From contig WHUX01000226.1 of assembly GCA_015179025.1 (NCBI GenBank), positions 18,636 to 82,635 of the forward strand: a DNA stretch of 64,000 nucleotides, read 5' to 3'. The DNA comes from Terfezia claveryi. Lineage: Eukaryota; Ascomycota; Pezizomycetes; Pezizales; Pezizaceae. Made by a program: the position numbers and the translations under genes. The notes beneath the pieces were generated by a model. The model was not told the DNA's origin, did no database searches, and saw nothing but the letters and a program-made list of their open reading frames with translations. Positions 1-11,079 of this stretch are shown here, one piece after another. How positions within the stretch are numbered: position 1 is the first letter of the stretch; each line of letters opens with the position of its first letter.

Positions 1-1
1 A

Positions 2-436
2 GACTTCGCTGGATGTCGTGACACTCGACGGTCGACCTCAGGATATATCTTCAAGCTCGCCTCTTGTACTATCTGCTAGAGATCACAAAAACAAAAATGT
101 GTGACAACCTCTACTACCGAAGCAGAATACATTGCTGGTTCTACTGCTGCTAAACAACAAATTTGGCTTCAGAACACACTAAGCGAGCTCTGTATTAAAG
201 ATATTCCTTCTGCCCTCTCTTGTGACAATAACGGCTCTATCGACCTGTCTCATAATCCCTGAATCTCCGATAAGTCAAAGCATATTGACGTCTCTTACCA
301 CTTCGTCCGCGAACTCGTTAACTCCGGCACTATCACGCTGTTGCACATTCCTGGTGAACACAATCCAGCGGACATATGCACAAAGGCCTTTCCTGGTCTA
401 CGGTTCTCCTATCTCAAAGGATTAATCATGGGATAA
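2..436 (+). pseudogene. Cop-1: Copia pol C-terminus (RNase H end)
   Basis: This is the last part of a Ty1/Copia polyprotein, entering from outside the window. The reading frame gives a Copia RNase H: a TTSTTEAEYIA motif near 100-135, a CDNNGSIDLS motif near 221-250, a KSKHIDVSYHFVRE block near 271-315, and HIPGEHNPADICTKAF near 343-390. It ends with TAA at 434-436. Two in-frame stops break it: TAG near 85 (TGG in the homologous Cop-2) and TGA near 260 (an Arg codon in Cop-2). Both changes are transitions of the RIP/deamination type. Base composition is much less AT-rich than Cop-2, so this copy is younger. A purine tract and the 3' LTR follow directly. Confidence 0.9.
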
Positions 437-450
437 CAAGTGAGAAGGGG

Positions 451-1089
451 TGTTAAAAATAATTATTTCCTTTCAATATAGTTAAGTATTTCCATACAAT
501 ACATCGTTCTCTCTTACGATTACTTCCACATCATGCTGATACCCAATATGGACACTTGCTACCCGATTAAGGACTTCTGTATTATTTCTTTCACATGTGT
601 TCACATGTCGTTCACATGTTCTTATTATCTCTGCTTACTTTCCTAACTTAGTATCTATTATCGTTGCATGATGCTGCTTTACTACTTAAGGTTACTGCTT
701 ACTTGTCTCAGTTGTCATGACTCAACGATCACATCTTCTATGACTTTCTGTTATATTCGTTGACTCATATTACTGTCTCAGTCGCACACCTCCATGTATT
801 TCTTCATTCACATGTGCACGATATACTATTCTTAGGTTATGTAACTTAGACTTTCTTACTAGATCTTTACCCTCAACTCGTACCATTATATACGAGTTTC
901 CTACTCCTGTATCTAGTTCTATACACTTCTCGATCAGACTCAATAGACTGTCTACTCTCGACATAGTTCAACCATCTGCTCTCTCGCACTTCTGCTCGCT
1001 CACACTCTCTGCTTAATAGCACTACTGTCCACCGCTACTACCTCCGTAATTACTACTGCAATACCTCCGCTCATAGTAACCTTTCAATA
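451..1089 (+). repeat. Cop-1 3' LTR (639 bp)
   Basis: The LTR begins TGTTAAAAATAATTATTTCC just after the purine-rich tract at 441-450. It ends in CTTTCAATA, probably CTTTCAACA before mutation. The same 639-bp unit flanks Cop-2 at 13153-13791 and 18353-18991, and alignment with those copies sets both boundaries. The matching 5' LTR is outside the window, so the target duplication cannot be checked. Confidence 0.9.
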
Positions 1090-2189
1090 CTTGCCGGGGA
1101 TCCCATCGTCATTGAAGCCGACTTTGTCAGCGGCTTGCTTAATGGTACTGTCTGCGTCCCCTTCTAGTCTCATGCCATCCACGTCCGATACCATCGCGCT
1201 ACGATTTTCCACTAGCTGTGGTTAGTCTACTAGCAGCCAATTGGGGTCTGGTACTGACTTACTACCACTACAGAACTAGGGGTGTCTATGGGTATCTGTC
1301 TGATGTAGGTATTGTCTCTATCGATGCTACCCTTGTTAGTCTGCAACAAGATAATCCGCATCTGAGATTGGCTTACCAGAATATTTCTGAAAGGTCTGCG
1401 TAGATATAGTCAGAATTAAGAGCATTCAAATTTTGGGGATACAAGAGCCTTTATATAGGCTTCGCACGTATTCACGATTGCACCTAGAGTCTTATGGAAG
1501 ACTTCTCAGAGTAGGCCTCTGAGTGCCAAGAACAATCTCGGCACCACAAATGGTCAAGCCTGATTTCAGGCGCCTGGGCTCTAGTCTGGTTTCTGTTAAG
1601 AGGGTCTGATCGAGACTCTAATCGAGACTAGGTTACTAGAGAATATTCTATTCAGCACTAGCACTACTCCACCCATGTAACAACCATCATGAGCTTATGA
1701 ATGACCTCCTAGGGCTTCTGGTGGTCTCGATACCAGCATTGAAAATATATGCTAAAGGACTACATTAGCACAGGTGGTCTGATTCTGAGCTTCTATCGGC
1801 TAGTGGTAGTCTGGAGTGGTCGCATAGAACATTATCAATTGGGTACTGCACTAGCGCACCACGGTCTAGTGTAATCTACTAGATGCATGGTTGCACAAGT
1901 TGGTTTGTGCGCGGCATACATGACGCCCCAAGTCCGTTGTCGCTCGCTCGCAATCACCAGAATATGTCTGAACAATGTTGGATTACTGGTACAAGCTACA
2001 GTCCGAAGATCATAGATCATGTCTTTGTCTGCGTCCTCGTACCTAGTCTCTACTGAGAGTCCAGTGCCATAGACTAGCTGGTACTAGCCAGACCCCCTCT
2101 GTCCAAGGCAGGAGTCGAAGGGCAGTAAGTGTTCTTCTACACAATTACTTGTGCCAACCAGACTACAATTACTTGCACCCATAAACTGA
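1090..2189. other. Non-coding stretch 5' of the Plv-1 transposase
   Basis: No coding region can be supported here; only short ORFs occur. From about 1560 to 2090 the sequence is rich in short GTCT/GAGAC words in both orientations, resembling the subterminal repeats of CACTA-like elements and the GAGAC-rich 3' end of Plv-1. It is probably the 5' non-coding part of Plv-1. No left terminal repeat (expected TA-CATCAG) was found, so Cop-1 may have inserted within Plv-1 and left the true end outside the window. A possible intron (GT at 2125, CTGAC branch-like motif, AG at 2207) precedes the zinc finger. Confidence 0.4.
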
Positions 2190-3353
2190 CATTGGGATCA
2201 AATACAGTGCAAATACTGTCATTTTGAGTTTAATAGTGCAGGCCAGTATGGTCAACATCTTCGAGTTCAGCACCCCAATGAGCCAGTGACATCTTCCTCT
2301 GATGAGCCACCTGTGAACGTGGAGGAGCCAGTGACAAACTCCAAACGGGGTCGCACCCTCACCTCAGTGAATCCACAATCCTCCAAACGTCCCAAGAGGG
2401 GGTTGATTTCTACCACACATGCTTGCAATTACACTGGCGATACAGAGGAGGATACCATGGACTCCCAAGGGCTTACTCTGTCAACCCGAGCTTGCGAACA
2501 GGGTCCTCATCGTCTTCCACCAGAGCATGCCGCTGGCAAAGTTATCAAGGAGTGCATTTTCCGGTATGTTCGAAGCCGGCAGTTTAATCCCCTTTCACCG
2601 TTCGCCAATGTGTATGAATACAAGTTGGCTCGGTTCTTCCATGATAGCAAGATCTCGTTAAAACAGATTGACAAGTTTTTCAAGAACAACCTACTTCCTA
2701 TCGACCAACCGGAGACCACCAGTGTCCAATTTAAATCTGGCCACACTTGGCGGAACAAGATGCGGAAGCTTATAGATCAACCTCCATGGCATAAGGGCAC
2801 AGTTGATTTCCATCTTCAACAGGGTTGTGCGTTCTATTATCGGGACATTCAGCATGCCATAGCATACCTTCTCCAGCAGCGGACGTTTGCAGGACATCTG
2901 GTATACAAGCCAGTTCAAGAACTTGATAGAGAGGGTCACCGAGTGTACACAGATATGCATACAGGCGATTGGTGGTGGAAAATGCAGGTATGCTTGAAGG
3001 ACACAGATGTTGGGATGGCAAGCTTACTGAAGACGCTGAAGGTCCCCCAGATGACCCTCCCAGTAGGTTGTACACTAGTTCCAGTTATACTAATATCGGA
3101 TCAAACATTTCTCACCAACTTTTCTGGGGATAAGAAATTGTGGCCATTATTCATGTCGATTGGCAACATCCCCTCACACGTTCGGAACAAACCCACGGCA
3201 CAGGCATGGATCCTGATAGGCCTTCCACTGATTGGGCCGAAACGCACTAAAGGAATAAAAGGGTTCTCCACTAAGGAGCAAGAATATGATGCACTCAGAG
3301 TCCAGCATACAATCTTGGAACGTATTCTAAAACCCTTGATTCACATATATGAG

Positions 3354-3412
3354 GTATGATAGTCGTTTAATTTTGCAGCCAGTGAGTGTCCGTTACTAAC
3401 CAATGGTAGTAG
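3354..3412 (+). other. Intron 1 of the Plv-1 transposase
   Basis: The 59-bp intron starts GTATGAT, has a perfect ACTAAC branch motif near 3395, and ends TAG. Removing it joins ...HIYE to GGGYEVACADEK in frame, a conserved Plavaka stretch. Confidence 0.75.
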
Positions 3413-3645
3413 GGTGGAGGGTACGAAGTAGCCTGCGCCGATGAGAAAGTCAGAAATTGTGTCCCAATCCTTTCGTGTTGGCTTGCTGATCATATGGAAA
3501 ATGTGACCATCCATGGTATCAAAACAAATCGATGCCTAATATGTATTGCTACAAAGAGCCAATTGGGTATGCTGTCCAAAACACCATATCGCACGCGCAA
3601 TCATCTGGACTATGAGAGGCTATTTCAGGCTGGTGATGTGGACAA

Positions 3646-3696
3646 GTAAGTATGACCAAAGTCCGGACGTGACGAATCACAGCTAACACCTCCAAG
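3646..3696 (+). other. Intron 2 of the Plv-1 transposase
   Basis: The 51-bp intron starts GTAAGTATG, has a CTAAC branch motif and ends CCAAG. Splicing restores DVDK-LDSEGIKPLRN in frame. Both introns have the small size and consensus signals usual in filamentous ascomycetes. Confidence 0.75.
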
Positions 3697-5350
3697 ACTG
3701 GACAGCGAAGGAATAAAACCATTACGTAACGCACTGTGGACACAGAAGGGCATCATACCACCCCTCATGGTGCGTAGGGATATTCTGCATAATATTTTAC
3801 TTGGACTGCTAAAGCACCTAATGGAATGGATCGAGGGATTTTTACGCAAGCACAAGCGACTCGAGGCTTTTGATAAAATATGGGAGAATATTCCACCGTA
3901 TCCTGGGTACCGTCAGCCACAGAAGCGATATCGGCAGATCACAATGTGGAGTGGTGCGGAAATGAGGGTATCAACCGTGTCATTTTGGTGTGCTTTGCGG
4001 CTGCTCTGCGGCAAGTAAAAGACATTCCAGGTCTTTCGGCAGCTGGTCAAGCAGATGCTAAAATAGCAATTCGATGTGTTCGAGCACTCACCGATTTCTG
4101 TCTTATGGCACAGTATCGCAGCCACACACCGCAAACGATAGAGTACATGAATCAGTATCTACGAGAATTCCATGAGTTCATGCACATCTTCGGCGAATTT
4201 CGAGCAAGTAAGGCAGATCGTGAGGAGGCAGTGAAGGCTGGTAAGGATCTGGCAGAGGCGCAGGCACGGCAGGCTACTATAGATCAGTATTTCAAGCTCA
4301 CGGCAACTCAGAGGGCAAAAAAAAGTGCAGGAGATCGAGAAGAGAGGCAACAAGCTGTCCATGAGATCCTGCAGCAGGGTACGTTCAACTTTCCTAAAGC
4401 TGCACCTTTTGTCGCATTATGGTTCACAGATAGTCGATTTCGGAACTCTCCCCCAGTACTCTACTGAGATAACAGAAGCCCTTCACAAGCCCCTGAAAGA
4501 TGCCTATCGGCGCTCCAACCGTGTCGACGTAGCTGAGCAAATTTTGGATTCGATCTCAAGAGACTATGCAATCCGTATGAGGGAATTAAACCTGGTTGCA
4601 TGGAGTCGTGACATAAATCTGGCTGCTGACGTCTTAGAAATGTTAGTTGATTCAGTAGGGGGCCGAGATTTATCAGGAGGCAAAAGGCGGCTAAGTCGAC
4701 CCGTTGAGCGTCCGACCTTGGAAGGTAAACAGAGTGCGGATGATTCAAGCAGTATGACACTCTCATCCCTGGGTAGTGCTTTAGGTGTATCTGGTCTGGC
4801 AGAGCGGTTCTGTGAATATTTAACAATGAATATGGACAGCTCAAGTGGTGCACCAGACCCTGAGAAGATAGGAAACTATAGGTCGTATTATTATAATGCA
4901 CTGGTGATTCCGGTTCCACAGTTCCAAGGGGATGGAGAATTGATTCATATGGTTAGGTGGACAGGGAAAAAGGGGTTCAGGGGGCGGGACAAGTCAAGAG
5001 CAGACTGGGTATGGGTTCGGCGGAAACAGCGTGCACCATTGGGGTTGCTAATAGGTCAACTTGATGGAAGGATGGTTGGGTGCTTGGAAGGGTTGTTCAG
5101 TATCTGCGATGAGATGCAGAGAGTCCACGAGGTTGCGGTGGTGGTCCTTTTGCGACTCCGAGGACCAGCAAAGCCAAGTGGGGATGAGGGAATGATCCGG
5201 GTGGAGCTCAGGGAGGAATGGAAACAGACGCATGTAATCCGAATTGCGGATATTGAGGGAATGGCTCACCTGATACCATTGGAGACTGGGAAAACATTGC
5301 TGGTAAATAATAGAATAGATCTGAATACATGGAATGAATTATATGCATGA

Positions 5351-5974
5351 AATGTTGAATGAGGTGAAAGGGTGTGCACTACAATCGTAAATACTAGTGA
5401 CCAAGAGAAAATGCCGAGGGGATGGGAAACCACAGGCGCTCAAGAGACAGTAGTAGATGTGAGGGGGTACTGTGGGGAAGGAGCACTGGAGGAGGGAGAT
5501 GGACGTAGAGGAACTAGTAGATAGAAGGTGTGCGTGAACATAGGGGTTGTGGGAGGATGGGTAGTTAGTAGTAGGTAGTGGAGGAAGGAAATTATGAGTA
5601 TCTCCGGCAGCCACCAGGGAGATATCAGGAGCCCGAAAATGCAAGGCGAGCGGCAGAGTGCCGTGGGAGACAAGAGGTCGGGCAGTGATGGGAGGGTCCC
5701 ATGGGAGACAGGACATTGGATGGGTATATCAAGGGCGCCGTAGGAGGCAAGTAGTCTGAAGGTTATATACAAGGCGCCCTAGGAGACGGACAGAAGATTA
5801 GGGAGGCCAGTGGGAGGACAGGGAGACAAGTGGTCCAAAAGGTATATACAGGGCGCTCTGGGAGACAGGCAGAAGATTGGAGAGGCCAGTAGGAGGACAT
5901 GGGAGACAGCTAAAGAGCATGGTCTCCAGGAGACACCATGTGGTGTCTGGATGCCACTAAAATCATTCCTGATG
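5351..5974 (+). repeat. Plv-1 3' subterminal repeats and right terminal inverted repeat
   Basis: After the transposase stop the DNA is GGGAGAC-rich. Two similar units of about 80 bp (about 5756-5835 and 5836-5912) share TATATACA(A/G)GGCGC, GACAGAAGATT and GAGGCCAGT. Subterminal repeats of this kind are typical transposase-binding regions in CACTA-like elements. The element ends ...GCCACTAAAATCATTCCTGATG at 5974, followed by TA (5975-5976). Read inward, the terminus starts CATCAGGAATGATTTTAGTG, matching the ends of FB-1 and MITE-1. Minus-strand ORFs here are repeat artefacts. Confidence 0.75.
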
Positions 5975-5992
5975 TACTGCTTTCATTAAGAG

Positions 5993-6307
5993 TCAAGTAT
6001 CATCACTAAGATACTGTTGGGCATGTCCTATTGAACTAGTATATTTCAAAATCTCCTCAATTGTTAGAAGATGTCTGTCCCAAAATTCTTCTGGTGCAAG
6101 AGGTAAAGCTATACTAAAATATAGTTTGGTTCCTGCTCCACCTGGTTCTCCTATTTCTATATCCATATGCAGATTTATTTCCCCTTCTATATTAGCAACT
6201 TCAAATCTGGTCTTTGTGAGAGTTTCTTCTACTAATTTCTTAATATCTTCGGGTAACATAGTTAACCGTCTCGACCTCTTAGTCTTCTTACTAAGTTCAG
6301 ATGACAT
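5993..6307 (-). pseudogene. GyB-1 gag N-terminus
   Basis: 104 codons are open from an ATG at 6307. The protein carries TMLPEDIKKLVEETLTKTRF, GEPGGAGTKLYFSIALPLAP and TIEEILKYT.SIGHAQQY, and is closely similar to the gag of GyB-5 (54547 onward). The ATG is supported by a matching position in GyB-5, where the KTKRSR-LTMLP stretch also follows about ten to twenty codons from the start. Its stop comes from junction sequence next to Plv-1. Gag forms the virus-like particle of gypsy elements; this fragment cannot. Confidence 0.8.
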
Positions 6308-6329
6308 TATATCTGATTTTGTCGTCTGT

Positions 6330-6620
6330 CCTAAACCAAATACAGCTGGTTATGCAATACAATTATCGAGTTACTTTTCTTCTTTGGCACCTTACTGTGC
6401 TGATAGTGTGGTGGCTGATGATCCTTATAATCTCCATTCAACTGACAGTTCTGTTAGCTCAGTAGCTCATACGGCTGGTGAGGCTGGATGTCAGGATCCT
6501 AATGTTTCTTATAGTCCTGGTTTTTCTTCATGTACTAGTCTAGTATCTAATTCTAGTTCTTCTGCAAGAGTATCATTTTTCTGATTGGTGTGTTAAGGTA
6601 GATGTTAGGGGCACAAGGTA
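6330..6620 (+). pseudogene. Antisense ORF in the GyB-1 leader
   Basis: On the strand opposite gag, between gag and the LTR, a reading frame runs from about 6330 with SSYFSSLAPYCADSVVADDP, SSVAHTAGEAGCQDP and a Ser-rich run, then VSFSDW with one extra T near 6580 acting as a frameshift. The same protein is present in the GyB-5 leader (minus strand, 48836-48615) with conservative changes such as NLHSTDSSVSS to NLRSTDSSISS. Conservation of the protein between two diverged copies argues for a real accessory ORF. I recognise no family. The start is uncertain because the frame runs back into the antisense of gag. Confidence 0.5.
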
Positions 6621-7124
6621 TTAGTAGAGATGTCTAGCCTAAGGAAGGTTCTGATGGAGGTAATTCTTTTCTGGAAGAAATGGCTGTAGTGAAGCAGCGA
6701 GATTTGAGCCTTAGGATTGTGATGCTTGGTTGTTAGACCAATTATTCCTAGGACCTGAGGCCAGTTTTTCAATGGTATATGGATTTACAGGTATAGATAT
6801 AATGGCGTTACTAGAGTCGAGATGAGTTATCGATCTTATTAGAAAAGTGTTGTGAACGAGGGTGGATTGTTTAATGTGGGATACTACTGGCCATTAGAGC
6901 TCTGCTTTGCTTGCTTCTAAGTCTTTTGTTGATGTACTGCAGTTGAGAATCTGATGTCTCATTGTTGGATTTTTTGTTGGCTAGCTAGTTGAATAATGAT
7001 ATCAATTTTATATGTGCACTTGTGTGTCGAATTGTATACACTTGCGTGAGTGTAATGAAGGTATCCAAAGGTTGATCAGGCCTTGGATTTAAGAGTAAAG
7101 GTTAGGTAAGTGTGTTAAAAAAAA
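6621..7124 (-). other. GyB-1 untranslated leader
   Basis: This is leader between the 5' LTR and gag, matching 48123-48615 of GyB-5. Fragments of the antisense ORF (a Cys-rich, Trp/Tyr-rich tail) can still be followed but are full of stops. Next to the LTR, read in element sense, is a run of eight T followed by AAC. I see no primer site starting with TGG. Confidence 0.6.
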
Positions 7125-7802
7125 TGTAATGAATGGTACTAGACAGTATTCATTCGGTACTGTTTATACAATCTATATCCGTAGGTACGGACATTTGTGT
7201 ATTTTGGTTCTGCTAAGGTAAGACCTCAGAAGGGTAGTGAAATTACTATGTGGGACATTCCCGAAGGGAACAGTAATTAACTGGTATAATCTATCTTATA
7301 TGATTTATGCTATCTAAGCTATATGATCTTGATCTGATCGGAATATAGGCTTGCTTGCTCTGTATGCTTACTTGTTGCTTCTTGTTTTTCTGTAGATTCC
7401 AGCGGGAATCCAGCGGCCTATTTATACTCCTCTGAGATCTGATGACTAAGGAAATAAATACATTAAAGGGTGGTATACTAGAAGGTGGTGAGCTGTACAA
7501 AAGGGGTCATTTGGCTATAGTAATGAGTCACAAGCCTTAAACAATGGTCATGTGGCTATAGTAATGAGTCACACTCCTTAAACAGAGGTCACTCGGCCAT
7601 AATAAGGGTGTCTTCATATGGCAGGTGCTATAGAACTTCCCATGGCAAATTCTACATACTGTAGATACTTAAAAAGCAATAAGAGATGGTTGAAGGCTAG
7701 TCCTTTAACTGAGAGGCTTAGTTACATAACATAGTAGTAATATAGGAAATACAAAAGTATGTAATTAATTATATAAGCAATGAAACAATGTTCTCCATTA
7801 CA
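7125..7802 (-). repeat. GyB-1 5' LTR (678 bp)
   Basis: In plus-strand coordinates it runs TGTAATGAATGGTACTAGAC to GTTCTCCATTACA; in element sense it is TGTAATGGAGAAC...CATTACA, with TG...CA ends. It matches GyB-4 (40109-40787) and GyB-6 (56822-57541). It contains two 41-bp repeats, each with TGAGTCA (TGACTCA in element sense), at 7524-7530 and 7565-7571. Confidence 0.9.
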
Positions 7803-8575
7803 ATATTGATACTTCCATATCCTATTAATGCATATGTACTAGTAAATAAACATCATGAGGTAATGTTAAAAAACCTATATAATGCCAAGAAGATACAAGT
7901 ATCTCAAGCGAACAAACGGCTACTTAATATGGCAAAATCTTTAGTCAGACAACAAGTTATACTTTTCTCAGAAAATATCAACCTATTGAATATCTCATCT
8001 AAACTCATACCAAAATGGCTAAGCTTATTTTCTATTGTTTCTAATAATCAAAAATGCAACAACTATAGCCTAAACCTATCTAGTCAATCTGACCTCCACT
8101 TTATATATAATACTTTTAATATTAGTAAACTCAAACCTAATTCTGTAAATGATCCTACCTAGTTCCCTTATAAATAGAACTGGGACCAATTCAAGATAGT
8201 TATTATGAAGTTGAAAAGGTATTAAAATTCAGAACAGCTCTTTGAACTGGAGAAAGACAATATAAGGTCAAATGGCTAAGCTACTCTCTTCAACATAATT
8301 CCTAGGTAAATACTAAGGATATCCCCACCAAAATTCTTCAAAACTTCTAAATAACTAGAAGTATAGAAAATATATTTAAGATAGACTGAATGAATAGAGG
8401 AAAACAAATACCATGAACTAGAGATGAAACCTAAGGTCTCATTAAACAAGAACGAAATAGAATCATGAGTCAAGAAAATACTAAGAATATTTATGTTAAT
8501 GCTAATATATTAATAATGTATCAAATTTCAGGATATATAAAAACTAATTTAGCAGAGTGAGAGAAGAAAAGATAG
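7803..8575 (+). pseudogene. GyB-2 pol C-terminus (integrase end and chromodomain, decayed)
   Basis: The plus-strand fragment begins in the middle of integrase (ILPYPINAYV..NKHHEV..KNLYNAKK) and continues as far as LHFIYNTFNISKLKPNSVNDPT. It then becomes a stop-riddled version of the chromodomain and tail seen in GyB-6. Alignment to 58345-57570 (minus strand) is collinear throughout. AT content and TAG/TGA/TAA stops point to heavy RIP. The abrupt start at 7803 is the insertion point of GyB-1. Confidence 0.85.
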
Positions 8576-9200
8576 GAAATACTTTTATATAGGGAAGTAT
8601 GATAGAGAACATTGTTTTATTGCTTATATAGTTGATTATATACTTTTGTATTTCCTATATTACTACTATATTATATAACTAAGCCTCTCAGTCAAAGGAC
8701 TAGCCTTCTACTACTTTCTACTGCTTTATAAGTATCTATAGCATATAGAATTTTTTATAGACAATTCCATAGAACCTGCCATATAATTATACCCTCATTA
8801 TGGCTGCATGACTATTATTTAGGCTATGTGACTCATTACTATAGCCACATAACCTTCTTTGTATAGCACACTACCTTCTGGTATTCTACCCTTTATTGTA
8901 TTTATTTCTTTGATTATCAGATCTTAGAAAAATATAAATAGGTCACTAAATTGCTTTTAGAAACTATAAGAAAGAGAAGTAAATATCTACAAGCAAGTCT
9001 ATATACTAATTAGATTAAGATCATATAGCTTAGATAGCACAATTTCATATAAGATAGATTACACTAGTTAATTACTATTCTCTAGTAGAATATCCTATAT
9101 AGTAATCTTTTTACCCTTCTGTGGTTCCACCTTAGTAGAACCGAAATATATAAATATCTATATCTATAGATATAGATTATATAAATACATCAGCAAGAAA

Positions 9201-9540
9201 TCGTGTTTGCGTCCTGTGCGTCCGGACGCATAGGACGCATGGGACGCACAGGACGAAAACACAAGATCAGGACGCCAAAGCTTGGTGCTCGTGCGTCGGG
9301 ACGCACTAGCAGCTGGCGCCCGCGCTTGGGACGCAACACTCGCCTATGGCAGGTGTTCCCGCATCCAGGACGCAACACAAGCGTGCTTCTGCTCCTAGAA
9401 CGCAACACAAGTGTGTTCCCACGTCTGGGACGCAACACACGCGCTTTGCAGATGCTCGCGCCTCCTGGACGCAAGATGGAATGGGCTGCTCGTCCCCAAC
9501 GCTACAGGTTCTACCGCTGGCGTTGCTAACGGAAGACCCA
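9201..9540. repeat. FB-1 left subterminal repeats
   Basis: The unit GGGACGCAACACA with variable spacers occurs about five times (about 9328-9480), preceded by denser GGACGCA words. The right side (11170-11399) has four or five roughly 30-bp units containing GGCGTCCAGATTGTGTTGCAA, whose complement carries the same GACGC core. These probably act as transposase-binding sites. Confidence 0.7.
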
Positions 9541-11079
9541 CAATCGCTCTCTTCTACAATGCACCAGCTTGTATGTACGACCCTCTAATACCAGCCAGGT
9601 ACGTAGCCTCTGTTGCAGCGACTGAATATGCATGCAGCGGAAATATCCATTATATTCGCTAATAATTATATACACAGAAGTATTAAGTAATAAATATATA
9701 CATAAAACATGCACTCACTGCTTTAATTGCCCTAACACTCACTCTAATACTCGCTCCAATAGTCGCTCTAATACTCCACTAATACTCGCTCTAATACTCG
9801 CTCCAATACTCGCTCTCATACTCGCTCTATTACTCGCTCTAATGCTCGCCATAATATGCTGGGATCTAATGCACGAGGAAGGGAGGTATATATACAGGAA
9901 AACTATAGTTGCCAAGGCCGACTGCTAAGGCCGACAATTTAGACTTTCCGAAGACAATGAGATAAGGGATAACAAGAGAAGTGGCATGACAGTGATCAAT
10001 GGCGCTCAGTCCCCTTTCGCCCGCGGGTGCCGTACTATTCAATGCCTGGCCTGGTAATAGTCATATTGGGAAATCGTAGTTGTGGTATTGAGATATGTGC
10101 GAGTTCATGCTTTGTGATATGTTTCGTAGGAATTTATAAATTTGCGGGCTTATATATATATATGCGAGAAACTCATGCATTCGCGGGCTTATATATATAC
10201 GCGAGAAACTCGTGCTTTTGGAGACTTATGTATATATATGCGAGAAACTCGTGCTTTTGGAGACTTATTTATATATATGCGAGAAATCCATGCATTCACG
10301 AGCTTATATATATATATGCGAGAAATCCATGCATTCGCGGGCTTATATATATATGTCTCCAAAAGCACGAGTTTCTCGCACATATATATATATAAGTCTC
10401 CAAAAGCACGAGTTTCTCGCGTATATATATAAGCCTACGAATGCATGAGTTTCTTGCACATATATATATAAGCCCGCGAATTCATGAATTCCTACGAAAC
10501 ATATCACAAAGCGTGAACTCGCACATATCTCAATACTATGACTACGATTTCCCAATATGACTATTACCAGGCCAGGCATTGAATAGTACGGCACCCGCGG
10601 GCAAAAGGGGGCTGAGCGCCATTGATCACTGTCATGCCACTTCTCTTGTTATCCCTTATCTCATTGTCTTCGGAAAGTCTAAATTGTCGGCCTTAGCAGT
10701 CGGCCTTGGCAACTATGGTTTTCCTGTATATATACCTCCCTTCCCCGTGCATTAGATCCCAGCACATTATGGCGAGCATTAGAGCGAGTAATAGAGCGAG
10801 TATGAGAGCGAGTATTGGAGCGAGTATTAGAGCGAGTATTAGAGCGAGTATTAGAGCGAGTATTAGAGTGACTATTAGAGCAAGTATTAGAGCGAGTGTT
10901 AGAGCGATTGAAGCAGCAAGTGCATGTTTTATGTATATATCTATTACTCAATACTTCTGTGTATTTAAGTATTAGCGAATACAATGGATATTTTCGCTGC
11001 GTGCATATTGAATGGCTGCAATAGCGGCTACGCACCTGGCTGGCTTTAGAGTGGGTGTGCATTGTATGAGAGCGATTTG
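9541..11079. repeat. FB-1 palindrome core (arms of about 0.7-0.8 kb)
   Basis: The left arm, about 9541-10354, is the imperfect reverse complement of the right arm, about 10355-11079. Matching landmarks are CAATCGCTCTC / GAGAGCGATT, CCAGCCAGGTACGTAGCC / GGCTACGCACCTGGCTGG, GGGATCTAATGCACG / CGTGCATTAGATCCC, GGCCGACAATTTAGAC / GTCTAAATTGTCGGCC and CAATGCCTGGCCTGG / CCAGGCCAGGCATTG. Each arm contains a 12-bp minisatellite (ACTCGCTCTAAT, about 9733-9850; complement about 10780-10905). The centre (10140-10480) is a 40-50 bp repeat of GCGAGAAACTC plus a TA tract. Confidence 0.9.

Larger units (their letters stand above)
2208..5350 (+). pseudogene. Plv-1: Plavaka-type transposase with N-terminal C2H2 finger
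   Basis: This encodes a Plavaka-type DNA transposase (a CACTA/CMC-related group in fungi), recognised from remembered family patterns: a TDMHTGDWWW motif near 2960, LVPVILISDQTF...LWPLFMSIGNIPSHVRN near 3077-3190, a C-terminal AHLIPLETGKTLLVNN motif near 5265-5315, and an LHLLSHYG..YSTEITEALHK segment near 4400-4490. The frame is open upstream of the first candidate start and codes for a C2H2 finger at 2208-2273 (C-X2-C-X12-H-X4-H). Two short introns fit the frame well: 3354-3412 (GTATG...ACTAAC...TAG) and 3646-3696 (GTAAGT...GCTAAC...AAG). Two frameshifts appear to disrupt it: one near 3950-3970, and an apparent extra A near 4394 in a CCTAAAGCTG stretch. The protein is otherwise free of stops, so this is a recent loss of function. 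The 5' end is uncertain. Confidence 0.85.
5977..7802 (-). mobile_element. GyB-1: 5' half of a Ty3/gypsy element (LTR, leader, gag start)
   Basis: Read on the minus strand this is a 5' LTR (7802-7125), leader (7124-6308) and gag start (6307-5993). It is interrupted after about 105 gag codons by Plv-1: gag-homologous DNA abuts the TA flank of Plv-1 at 5975-5976, and alignment to GyB-5 continues to that point. The rest of GyB-1 must lie left of Plv-1, outside the window. The right edge abuts integrase DNA of the plus-strand GyB-2 at 7803, so GyB-1 itself inserted into GyB-2. Confidence 0.8.

Noticed and set aside
1295..1303. CTGATGTA resembling the right end of a CATCAG element
   Set aside because: Only 8 bp match; the expected GCCACT block and subterminal repeats do not precede it.
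5339..5772. Two minus-strand ORFs of 110-125 codons after the Plv-1 stop
   Set aside because: Low-complexity translation of GGGAGAC-rich subterminal repeats; no homology and no plausible start context.
9733..9850. Regular 12-bp repeats that could suggest a CRISPR-like array
   Set aside because: No unique spacers, units too short and the context is a eukaryotic transposon; it is a minisatellite.
10027..10594. Several overlapping ORFs with ARNSCFWRL/YIYA repeats in FB-1
   Set aside because: They are translations of the TA-rich 40-50 bp tandem repeats in all frames and both strands of the palindrome; no real protein.
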